In this document: piece by piece, positions 25,240-32,172 of the stretch
Layout: each line of letters starts with the position of its first letter
Numbering within the stretch: position 1 is the first letter of the stretch
Assembly (NCBI GenBank): GCA_944386985.1
Contig: CALXDD010000019.1
Location: 1 to 47,084, forward strand
Reading direction: 5' to 3'
DNA: 47,084 nucleotides
DNA from: an uncultured Oscillospiraceae bacterium
Lineage (GTDB): Bacteria > Bacillota > Clostridia > Oscillospirales > Oscillospiraceae
Position numbers and translations under genes: made by a program
The notes under the pieces: model-generated
Seen by the model: the letters and a program-made list of their open reading frames with translations, nothing else
Told to the model about the DNA's origin: nothing
The model's database searches: none

Positions 25240-25751
25240 GCCCGTTCTCCGGGCAGCGCCATTAACTTCACGTTTTCAACCGGTAGGGCCTTGCCCTACA
25301 AGCATGGCTGTACGAAGTCGCTCTCCGTACTCCTCATCCACAATTTCTCCCGGCAGGGCTTTGCCCTGCAGCCTTCGCGGTATGAAGTCCCTCGAAGAGA
25401 GCTTCATGGCTTTCGAGCTCCTTCATCTCTGATTTCAACCGACGGTGCGCGCACCGTGCGTAAGCTGTACGAAGTCACTCTCAAGACATTTGTACTACAG
25501 AATAAACCGGCATCGCCAGATGCCGCATGGCGTATCCCTCAGGGATCTCTCAATCATCAATATGGAGCTCCGGAACAGATTTCGATATGCGTCGATTGCC
25601 GGAGAGCTCCGTCCCGTACCAACAGGTACGGGCAATCTGCTATAATTTTGCCGCAAAGCGGCAAAGGCCCGCAGGGCGGACCGGCAAATTGCCGGTCCGC
25701 CCTGCGGGTCGATTAGTGGGGGGGTAAAACAATCATTTTATGTCCCCCCAC
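25240..25751. repeat. Array of about eleven hairpins in 0.5 kb
   Basis: Inverted repeats follow each other: 25240-25254, 25283-25299 (7 bp), 25353-25369 (7 bp), 25442-25457 (7 bp), 25509-25524 (6 bp), 25534-25546 (6 bp), 25564-25610 (10 bp with bulge), 25613-25632 (8 bp), 25648-25664 (7 bp), 25668-25708 (perfect 20 bp, one central base) and 25716-25751 (8 bp plus an A/T stem). GCTGTACGAAGTC recurs at 25307 and 25464, with a variant (TATGAAGTC) near 25380, each following a hairpin. No protein gene is credible. The array lies inside the mobile operon, next to AT-rich DNA and replication-type genes. Confidence 0.7.
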
Positions 25752-25754
25752 AAC

Positions 25755-25925
25755 TTATTAACTTATAGCCGCGAAAAAACCGGAACTCCTTTGTGGCGCA
25801 ATGGATTTGCTCATGGTGAAAAATTGATTTTTACTTTTTAAAAGCTATATTTTCCAGTTATCAAATCAAAAATTGCATTTAGCATATGTTGACGTATCAC
25901 CATTGTAATTCAAAAAGGGGTAAAC
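25755..25925. other. AT-rich segment beside the hairpin array
   Basis: About 170 bases with many A and T runs, in contrast to the GC-rich surroundings. AAAAATTG is repeated at 25819 and 25868. With the hairpin array on one side and a possible replication gene on the other, this could be a DNA-unwinding element of an origin. No gene is seen. Confidence 0.4.
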
Positions 25926-25928
25926 GCC

Positions 25929-26846
25929 CTATGCTTGCTGTTCTGTGGTAAACCACACGCCAAATCCCTCTTCCGCTGTCAGCATCTGATACTCCACCGA
26001 TTGGAGAAGCCCACCCTTCTGCCAGCCATCCAGCATTTGAGCAATGGTTCGCTGTACTTTCTGTGCCACCGGCAGGGGATCCTTTGACTCATCCTCCGCA
26101 TCCGGGATGATGTCCAGAATCCAGAGAAGCCCCATCTCATGTCCTTCCTGATCCCGCTTCAGCAGCCGGAGACGCTGCTCTGTTACTTTATTGTCCGGGT
26201 ATTTGAGAACTTCCAGCTCCTGGAGCAGGTAATGCCGCAAAAGCAGCGCCCGATCCGTGTTATTGCGGCGATCCCCTCCATCATCGGGATCATCCCGCAG
26301 GCTGGAGAGCGGGATCTGGATCAGCTGCCGATGATCCGCAGCGTATTGATAGAGAGGCATCGTTTCTCCAGGAAGAAATTGAAATTTCAGTCTTCCTTGG
26401 TTCACTGACCAGGAGATGGGCAGGAACGCCCCCTCATAGAGATCCCGCTCCACCTGATGGTCGTGGTCGGCGAGAATATGGATTTGGACCCCAGCCAGTT
26501 TTGTCAGGCGGGACTCCAGATCCACCCGCCGTTTCTCTCCAATGCGCAGGCCCGGTGAACCGGAGATCAGCCGGGCAATCGTCTCAGCCTGAAACGCCTG
26601 CCCGGAGCCGCTGGACATCAGGGTGTAAGCCGCGTTGGCCACCACCATGTCCATACAGGACAGATCCTCGCTGATGAAATACTCAGCATAGTCGGCCGCG
26701 TCGTCGGGACGGCGTACCTTGGTTCCAGACAGTGAGACCTGGTTCACACACCCTGAAAGATCCCGGTACTTCCGCAGCTCATTGGCGATTTTGCAATTAT
26801 TCATCACAAAATGGTCCATCTGCCGCCAAACTGTTTTCTCTGCCAT
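25929..26846 (-). CDS. Hypothetical protein, possible replication initiator
   Basis: A 305-residue soluble protein. It starts with KTVWRQMDHFVMNNCKIANE, has helical blocks that read like winged-helix segments (FQAETIARLISGSPGLRIGE; ALLLRHYLLQELEVLKYPDN) and ends with a short beta-rich tail. The strand-rich middle (VQIHILADHDHQVERDLYEG) and the layout recall RepB/Rep_3-type initiators of Firmicutes elements, but I see no diagnostic motif. Its start is four bases after the stop of the DnaB-like ATPase gene, and its stop borders the AT-rich segment and hairpin array, the usual place of an initiator gene. The role is inference. Confidence 0.55.
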   Translation of the reverse strand: MAEKTVWRQMDHFVMNNCKIANELRKYRDLSGCVNQVSLSGTKVRRPDDAADYAEYFISEDLSCMDMVVANAAYTLMSSGSGQAFQAETIARLISGSPGLRIGEKRRVDLESRLTKLAGVQIHILADHDHQVERDLYEGAFLPISWSVNQGRLKFQFLPGETMPLYQYAADHRQLIQIPLSSLRDDPDDGGDRRNNTDRALLLRHYLLQELEVLKYPDNKVTEQRLRLLKRDQEGHEMGLLWILDIIPDAEDESKDPLPVAQKVQRTIAQMLDGWQKGGLLQSVEYQMLTAEEGFGVWFTTEQQA

Positions 26847-26850
26847 AATT

Positions 26851-27918
26851 CTACCCCCTCAGCCGACGGGCCCGCTGATGAAAACCGTCGTGATATTGTA
26901 CTGGGTAGGCGCTCAGCGTCTTCCGCAGTTCCTGTATACGGGAGGACATGGCCACTCCGGCGCCGTCTGGCTGCAGGAAGCAGGAACTGTCACTATAAAA
27001 ATGGAGAGGGATACGGACACCATCCTGGCCATACCGCATTTTCAAAACCGTCAGTTCCAGTTCCCGTGGTCTCCGGGCTTTGGCCGAGTCCAATGAAAAA
27101 TTCTTCCTGCTGATCTCCTGGTACTGCATCCCGAGTATCACATCAGCCGAGTATTCAATAGAGCCGGATTCCTTGAAGCTGTTCAGCGTGATGGGACGGT
27201 TATAACTGACCCGGTTCAAGGCGCTGATCAGCAGGATGATTACTCCCATTTGATCCCGCATCTTGCAAAGCTCCCGCACATTATCATCCACGATCTGTTT
27301 GTCGCTGGCGTGCAGTGTCGCTTCCCGGGGAGCCAGGATCTGCAGATAATCCACCACCACCATCAGGGGAAGCCCACTATACCGCTGGCGGTGAAAGGTC
27401 TGAAAGGAACGGACACAGTCCTGAATCTCGCCGATATTCGTCAAACCCGGCCCCTGTTCATAGAGATACAGGTTGGCGGTCTCCTGCTCTACCCGCTCTC
27501 TGGCCTGGTCAATCCTCTTCCACTCCCGAGCGGAAAAGGCATGTGACTTTTCGGCATTCAGCAGATCAGCCACCTGGAGACCAGTCCCGTGGTGAAGAAG
27601 GAAATCGGCGCGGCTGATGGATTTGGCTGTAATCCAGGTCCGGTTCATCTCCAGTGCAAAATAGAGCACGGGGATCCCCTGTCCGGAGAGATTACATGCG
27701 ATCTGAAGTGCAAGGGTGGACTTACCCAGGCCAGGTACGGCGCCCAATACATACAATCCATTGGTAAGCCCCCCACCCAGACTGTGATCCAACTGCGGAA
27801 AGCCTGTGGAGACACGGCGGGAGGCAATTTCCCCGATATGCTCTTTTGAGAAAAGTGCCGCACAGTCACGCAGGGAGATATGCTCCCAATCGGTGCGCTC
27901 ATTCTGCTCGTTCGACAT
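26851..27918 (-). CDS. DnaB-like helicase ATPase domain (RecA fold), no N-terminal domain
   Basis: The 355-residue frame covers the C-terminal half of DnaB: TGFPQLDHSLGGGL entry, Walker A in GAVPGLGKSTLAL (about 59-71), the SRADFLL region, Walker B with following Gln in VVDYLQIL, and the arginine-finger/GSIEYSADVILGM segment, ending with a basic tail. Such a protein should unwind DNA as a hexamer, driven by ATP. The collar domain that host DnaB carries in front is missing and is encoded separately at 24735-25139. GAAAGGAG lies before the ATG at 27918; the open frame upstream has no ribosome site. It is the first gene of the leftward mobile operon, 152 bases after its promoter. Confidence 0.85.
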   Translation of the reverse strand: MSNEQNERTDWEHISLRDCAALFSKEHIGEIASRRVSTGFPQLDHSLGGGLTNGLYVLGAVPGLGKSTLALQIACNLSGQGIPVLYFALEMNRTWITAKSISRADFLLHHGTGLQVADLLNAEKSHAFSAREWKRIDQARERVEQETANLYLYEQGPGLTNIGEIQDCVRSFQTFHRQRYSGLPLMVVVDYLQILAPREATLHASDKQIVDDNVRELCKMRDQMGVIILLISALNRVSYNRPITLNSFKESGSIEYSADVILGMQYQEISRKNFSLDSAKARRPRELELTVLKMRYGQDGVRIPLHFYSDSSCFLQPDGAGVAMSSRIQELRKTLSAYPVQYHDGFHQRARRLRG

Positions 27919-28069
27919 ATAATAACTCCTTTCCCAAAAGTCGACCGGGATTCTGATTCTATGTGTCATGGACGATTCAGAGTGATTACAAACGGATCTT
28001 GCGACATAGCAAACCGCAGCCTTTCAATGTACGCAACCTGGGTCTATTCAAATGGTGCGATTTGTCATA

Positions 28070-28111
28070 TTGCATTAATGCAATGTTAGCATATTCGTTC
28101 TGATGAATCAA
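28070..28111 (-). promoter_or_regulatory. Promoter and 14-bp palindromic operator of the mobile operon
   Basis: On the minus strand TTGATT (28106-28111), a 17-base spacer, TAACAT (28083-28088), then directly the perfect palindrome TTGCATTAATGCAA (28070-28083) at the expected start of transcription. A repressor bound there would block the operon. No regulator gene for it is seen nearby. The stretch 27919-28069 is an untranslated leader without an evident gene. Confidence 0.55.
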
Positions 28112-28265
28112 TTACGATTCGTTTCTTTTTGATTGTGACCTTGGCTGACTCCGCCACAGTGAATCCCTACTCTTCCATCTCATCTTTTCACCTGCCCACC
28201 GTGTTTTCGCATATGCTGAAGCTGTACGCCGTCTGATACCGACAAATCTGAAGCTCGCCTCCGTC

Positions 28266-28320
28266 AAAAAAAGAGGCAGGCCCCCAGAGGGAGTATTCTC
28301 CCCCGCAAAGGCCCGCCCCC
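28266..28320 (-). terminator. Terminator of the EIIC gene
   Basis: A long GC-rich hairpin (outer arms near 28274-28283 and 28306-28316, inner arms around an AGAATACTC turn) followed on the minus strand by seven T (28266-28272), just past the stop codon at 28336. Confidence 0.7.
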
Positions 28321-28335
28321 ACAGGTACGGATCGT

Positions 28336-29463
28336 TCAGTTGATCTTCAGATCCCCCTCTTTGATCCAGCCGATTTTCCGGAAGAAGAGTCCAAACAGCC
28401 AGGCCAAAACAGCGGGCAGCACAAAGCAAATCAGAATCATCCCCGCCCAGTCGAAGGCGGTAATGGCATCCTTTACCCCGGTGGCCACATCGTTGACCCA
28501 TCCTGCGTAAACACCGATCTGCCCCACCAGACCGCAGGTCCCCATACCGGAGGCCACGCCGCCGGAGGGGTCGTTCATCTCCAGGTGGAACACACAGGTG
28601 GCAAGAGGCCCGGTGATGGCGGAGGTGAGAATGGCGGGCAGCCAGATCCGGGGATTTCGGACAATATTGGGCATCTGCAGCATGGAGGTGCCGATGCCCT
28701 GACTCACAAGGCCGCCCCACCGGTTCTCCCGGAAGGACATGACCGCAAAGCCAACCATGTTGGCACAGCACCCCGCCACGGCAGCGCCGCCGGCCAGACC
28801 GGTGAGGGTCAGCGCTGCACAGATGGCGGCGGAGGAGATGGGCAGCGTCAGGGCGATGCCGATGACCACCGAGACGACAATACCCATCCAGAATGGCTGC
28901 AGCTCCGTGGCCCACATGATGAGTGTACCCACCTGACTGGCTGCTGCGCCGATGGCAGGCGCCCACCATGCCGACAGGGCCACGCCCACAAAGATAGTGA
29001 CCAACGGCGTCACCAGAATGTCCACTTTAGTCTCCTTGCTCACCGCCTTGCCGATTTCCGCGGCAATGATGGCGACAAACAGCACTGCCAAGGGGCCTCC
29101 CGCCCCGCCCAGGGTGTTGGAGGCGAAGCCCACTGTGGCCAGAGAAAACAGCACCAGCGGCGGCGCCTGGAGGGCATAGCCGATGGCGACCGCCATGGCC
29201 GGACCGCTCATGGCCGAGGCCAGTCCGCCCACCGTGTAGCTGATGGTGTGCTCCCCGCTTCCCAGCGTGGCCACCACATCGGTGAGGAAAGGAATATGAA
29301 ACTGGGTTCCGATGGTATTGATGATGGTACCGATGAGAAGGGAGCAAAACAGTCCCTGGGCCATCGCCCCCAGGGCGTCAATGCCGTAGCGCTTGGCAGA
29401 GATCTCAATGTTCTTGCGGCGCAGGAAGCCCTGAAAGCCCCCTTTGGCGGAAGCATTTGACAT
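28336..29463 (-). CDS. PfoR-like PTS EIIC family membrane protein
   Basis: The 375-residue integral membrane protein has about ten hydrophobic segments and Gly-rich loops (GGLASAMSGPAMAVAIGY; GGAGGPLAVLFVAIIAAE), typical of the EIIC_2 group that includes PfoR of Clostridium perfringens. Members are annotated as sugar-type PTS permeases but often lack linked EIIA/EIIB genes, as here; the substrate is unknown. A conserved acidic-polar segment (CVFHLEMNDPSGGVASG) is seen near residue 300. The gene stands alone, with its own promoter overlapping the end of the upstream regulator gene, a 38-bp palindrome in its leader and a strong terminator. Confidence 0.85.
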   Translation of the reverse strand: MSNASAKGGFQGFLRRKNIEISAKRYGIDALGAMAQGLFCSLLIGTIINTIGTQFHIPFLTDVVATLGSGEHTISYTVGGLASAMSGPAMAVAIGYALQAPPLVLFSLATVGFASNTLGGAGGPLAVLFVAIIAAEIGKAVSKETKVDILVTPLVTIFVGVALSAWWAPAIGAAASQVGTLIMWATELQPFWMGIVVSVVIGIALTLPISSAAICAALTLTGLAGGAAVAGCCANMVGFAVMSFRENRWGGLVSQGIGTSMLQMPNIVRNPRIWLPAILTSAITGPLATCVFHLEMNDPSGGVASGMGTCGLVGQIGVYAGWVNDVATGVKDAITAFDWAGMILICFVLPAVLAWLFGLFFRKIGWIKEGDLKIN

Positions 29464-29484
29464 GGATGTTTACCTCACAGCAAA

Positions 29485-29548
29485 ATAGTTCAGACATATG
29501 TCAAGACACATGTCTGAACTATTGTACCGCAGTTTTTTCGATTGTCAA
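29485..29548 (-). promoter_or_regulatory. Promoter plus 38-bp palindromic operator of the EIIC gene
   Basis: On the minus strand TTGACA (29543-29548), 16 bases, TACAAT (29521-29526). The -10 box runs into an interrupted palindrome with 18-base arms (29485-29502 and 29505-29522) that differ at one position and are separated by two bases; the core is AGTTCAGACAT. The position at the transcription start suits a repressor site. The same sequence could fold in the leader RNA, but no long T run follows. Confidence 0.65.
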
Positions 29549-30258
29549 TCCCTGTTTTCGTTTTTTTCCTCTTCCCAGACCGCCATTTTTCTCTTCAGCA
29601 CCTGAGCCAGGACGATACCGGCCACAATCATCACGATTCCCACGATCATAATGAGGGCCCCGACGGTCTGGGGAATGGACATCATGGCGGAAAATCCATT
29701 CGAAGTGCCGGTTACCCACTCCGCCCCCTCCGTCGTGATCACCGTGCCGCCGGAAAAATCCCACCCTCCTATGGTTCCAAAGGGGTCGCCCATCACGGAG
29801 GAGGCCGCCCGGCCCATCTGCCTGGCTACAATGGAGAATATTAATCCGATGACAAAAGGGCCCAGGCCGTAGAGAGACAGAATATACCCCGCCATATAGC
29901 CCTTCCGGCGGATGAGTCCCCCCAGGTGCCTGCCATAGTGTCGCAGCTCCTCCTCCGGAAAAGTGCCGCCCGGCTCCGTCCTCCGGTGAGCGGATGCCCT
30001 CTCCTCCCCTTCCGTATGGACATGGTACCGCAGCGGATCCTCCGCCGTCGTCTCCTCCGGGGGGGCCGGACTAAGGAGCTGATCGGTGGTGACGGCAAAG
30101 GTCCGGGACAGGCTGAGCAGCTTCTCCACCTCCGGTGTGGCCTCCCCCAGTTCCCACTTGCTCACTGCCTGACGGCTCACACCCACCTGTGCGGCCAACT
30201 CCTCCTGGCTGAGTTTGCATTTCTTTCGGTAATAGTAGATTTTTTCTCCTAATGTCAC
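29545..30258 (-). CDS. XRE-family regulator with membrane anchor
   Basis: The 237-residue protein begins with a helix-turn-helix domain (residues about 2-55: LGEKIYYYRKKCKLSQEEL, VGVSRQAVSKWELGEATP), then a variable linker rich in Glu and Thr, then two membrane spans (about 130-155 and 205-228). It would bind DNA while tethered to the membrane, perhaps sensing an envelope signal. The start is GTG at 30258 with AAGGAGG nine bases upstream; the open frame before it (to 30330) lacks a site. The stop overlaps the promoter of the EIIC gene, so it could control that gene, but which operator it binds is unknown. Confidence 0.82.
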   Translation of the reverse strand: MTLGEKIYYYRKKCKLSQEELAAQVGVSRQAVSKWELGEATPEVEKLLSLSRTFAVTTDQLLSPAPPEETTAEDPLRYHVHTEGEERASAHRRTEPGGTFPEEELRHYGRHLGGLIRRKGYMAGYILSLYGLGPFVIGLIFSIVARQMGRAASSVMGDPFGTIGGWDFSGGTVITTEGAEWVTGTSNGFSAMMSIPQTVGALIMIVGIVMIVAGIVLAQVLKRKMAVWEEEKNENRD

Positions 30259-30346
30259 GAAAATCGCCTCCTTCTGTCTGGCTTTATGCTGTCTGTATCC
30301 TACCAGACCAGGGCGGTTGCGGACAACCAAGCGGGGCTGGAAGTTT

Positions 30347-30365
30347 CCGCAACCATCAGTTGCGG
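30347..30365. terminator. Short perfect hairpin after niaR
   Basis: CCGCAAC (30347-30353) and GTTGCGG (30359-30365) pair fully with a five-base loop. It lies 29 bases past the stop of niaR; a third GTTGCGG copy is at 30315-30321. Without a clear T run it may be a weak terminator or an operator for the nearby XRE protein. Confidence 0.35.
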
Positions 30366-30393
30366 CCCCTCAAATCACCCGCTTCCGGCGCCC

Positions 30394-30903
30394 TCAGGGT
30401 TCAAACAAGATACCCAGCTTCCTCAGGGCCTCCCGCACCCGCTCCAGAGCCTCCTCGTCGGGACAGAGGAGGGTGTGGAGATGGACCCCCTCGGTGAGAA
30501 GGGACAGAGGCGACGCTCCCTGAGAGCGCTCCACAAACTGGTCTACGTCGTAGCGGCTGCGGATCTGCAGGCTGCCGGTGAGCTGGCCGTACACCGGATG
30601 CTCCACGATCACGTCCACCACCGTGCAGCCGTTGTCCACCATGGCGTACAGCTCGTCCCCGGTCTCTCTTGCGGTGTGACGGCAGGCCACCTGCCGCCGG
30701 AGCCCCGGCTCTTCCCGGCTCTGGAGCACATAGCCCCGGGGAGTGGCGGCGATCTCCTCTCCTGCAGAGCGCAGCAGAGCCACGTCTCCCACAATGATCT
30801 GGCGGCTCACCCCCAGCTGCCGGGCCAGCGCGCCGGCACTCACCGGCTGGCTGCTTTCCTTCAGCTTTTCCAATAACATTCCCCTCCGGATCTTTCCATC
30901 CAT
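30394..30903 (-). CDS. niaR: NiaR-type transcription repressor (HTH_11 plus 3H domain)
   Basis: The 169-residue protein has an N-terminal winged helix (MLLEKLKESSQPVSAGALA, LGVSRQIIVGDVALLRS) and a C-terminal 3H domain with the three characteristic His residues: CRHTARETGDEL, DVIVEHPVYGQL and VHLHTL. In Firmicutes this repressor senses niacin and controls NAD synthesis and niacin uptake genes; metal and niacin binding use the His residues. No such target gene is in the window, so it probably acts in trans and on itself. AAGGAGG precedes the ATG at 30903. The upstream in-frame start at 30981 is not supported. Confidence 0.88.
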   Translation of the reverse strand: MDGKIRRGMLLEKLKESSQPVSAGALARQLGVSRQIIVGDVALLRSAGEEIAATPRGYVLQSREEPGLRRQVACRHTARETGDELYAMVDNGCTVVDVIVEHPVYGQLTGSLQIRSRYDVDQFVERSQGASPLSLLTEGVHLHTLLCPDEEALERVREALRKLGILFEP

Positions 30904-31021
30904 GACACAGGTTCCTCCTTTCCCGCTGCCATTTGCCGCATTTTGTTTTTGTATTGTACCACAGCCTTTGTCCGGTGGCAAGATTGGGGAAATGTGACAA
31001 AAAAATCCTGTGGGCCGCGTC

Positions 31022-31050
31022 TTGCATCTGCGGAAAAAGCAGAGTATAAT
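31022..31050 (+). promoter_or_regulatory. Promoter of the HD-domain gene
   Basis: TTGCAT (31022-31027), a 17-base spacer and a perfect TATAAT (31045-31050), 33 bases before the start codon. Confidence 0.6.
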
Positions 31051-31082
31051 ATAGACATTAAAAACAGATGGAGGTGAGTCCC

Positions 31083-31610
31083 ATGGGTCAGGAATTTGAG
31101 GAGATGACAGAAGATATTTTAAGCCACCCGAAGTTCCAGGCGCTTCGGGGGCACTGTCATCACGGCGGAGAGAATTCTTTGTTCAATCATCTGCTGGATT
31201 CCGCGAAGGAAGCGTACCGGCTGGCAGGCATTTTTGGTCTGAGTGATGAGCGGGTGCGGGCCGTGACACGGGCCGCTATGCTCCACGATTTTTTCGGGTA
31301 CGACTGGCGCAGTGATTCCCACAAGCAGATGGTACACCAGTACACAGGCTGGAAACGGGTTACTCATATGCATGCCTTTGTCCATGGCACGATGGCGGCT
31401 GAGCGGGCATCGCGGTATTTTACGCTGGACTATCGCCAGTACGCCGCCATCCGAACCCATATGTTTCCTCTGGCTCCCCTGCCCCGCAACAGCGAGGCGT
31501 GGATTGTGACCCTGGCCGACAAGATTGTCGCTACCCGTGAGGTGGCCGCCACTGTCGGCTGGCAGATTCGCCGGTGGTTCCGGCGGGACTGGGCGTCTAT
31601 GGCCTGCTGA
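31083..31610 (+). CDS. HD-domain hydrolase, C-terminus changed by a frameshift
   Basis: The frame encodes 175 residues of an HD-superfamily phosphohydrolase: an early His pair (HCHHGGENSLFNHLLDSA), the HD metal motif MLHDFFGYDW (about residues 72-81) and later HTHMFPL and the ADKIVATRE segment with its Asp. Substrate unknown; related proteins act on nucleotides or phosphate esters. The ATG at 31083 follows GGAGGTGA. Near 31583-31590 the sense appears to jump to the next frame, which reads LGVYGLLRSAVDRLIYKTGD and stops at 31712-31714, giving a natural C-terminus of about 210 residues. A one-base frameshift there is likely; the catalytic part is intact. Confidence 0.78.
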   Translation: MGQEFEEMTEDILSHPKFQALRGHCHHGGENSLFNHLLDSAKEAYRLAGIFGLSDERVRAVTRAAMLHDFFGYDWRSDSHKQMVHQYTGWKRVTHMHAFVHGTMAAERASRYFTLDYRQYAAIRTHMFPLAPLPRNSEAWIVTLADKIVATREVAATVGWQIRRWFRRDWASMAC

Positions 31611-31714
31611 GGAGTGCTGTGGATCGTTTGATATACAAGACCGGGGATGGCTGCAGGTTTCTTATGAAGAGATATCCTCTGGGAGGTGCATTCTCCCGCC
31701 TGGAGCGGTTATGA

Positions 31715-32028
31715 TGCGGCTCATCTTCTTTTGTTGGGGAAACTCCGGCGCCCGTTATGACACGGCACGCCACAAGAACAAGGTAAAGCGCGGAGCGCTG
31801 GATTTCACAAGGCAGGAGCGGAGACGCCGATGCCGGCCAACCTGATCGACCGGTTTGAGATAGCAGCGGCTTACAAACATTCGAACAGGAATTGAACCAA
31901 CGAACCTATGTACAATCCCTTTTTCCAACCCCAATCAAACGATTTGTTCTGGATCAGATACAATCTCCAATGTTTTGATTTTTCTTTCATCCCTAACCCC
32001 TAACTTTTACTCCTTACCACATTCCCGA
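31715..32028. other. Stretch without a recognisable gene
   Basis: No frame here has both a ribosome site and a protein-like product. A short stretch near 31878-31905 (TTCGAACAGGAATTGAACC) vaguely recalls a tRNA T-arm, but no clover-leaf can be drawn. Confidence 0.35.
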
Positions 32029-32060
32029 ACAGAGGAGCCGTGATCGGCTCCTCTGTTTTT
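32029..32060 (+). terminator. Terminator (rightward)
   Basis: Perfect 12-bp arms (32029-32040 and 32045-32056), loop TGAT, then TTTTG on the plus strand. Confidence 0.7.
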
Positions 32061-32071
32061 GTCATCCCATC

Positions 32072-32120
32072 AAAAAAACGGCGCGGGAAAGGCTGACTAT
32101 GGCCTCAGCTTCCCGCGCCG
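32072..32120 (-). terminator. Terminator of the M20 deacylase gene
   Basis: A GC-rich hairpin (32079-32096 with 32105-32120, small internal bulge) followed on the minus strand by seven T (32072-32078). It lies 53 bases past the stop codon of the leftward deacylase gene. Confidence 0.72.
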
Positions 32121-32172
32121 AATTGCTTTTTTATCAAGGATATTCCCTTGCCTGTCTTTCGGACACAGTGAT

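Noticed and set aside
25240-25751. Hairpin array as a CRISPR array
   Set aside because: Repeats differ in sequence and length, spacing is irregular, and no cas gene is nearby.
25240-25751. Hairpin array as a retron, group II intron or diversity-generating element
   Set aside because: No reverse transcriptase gene is present in the window.
31870-31910. tRNA-like stretch
   Set aside because: Only a fragment resembling a T-arm is present; no acceptor stem or anticodon arm can be formed on either strand.
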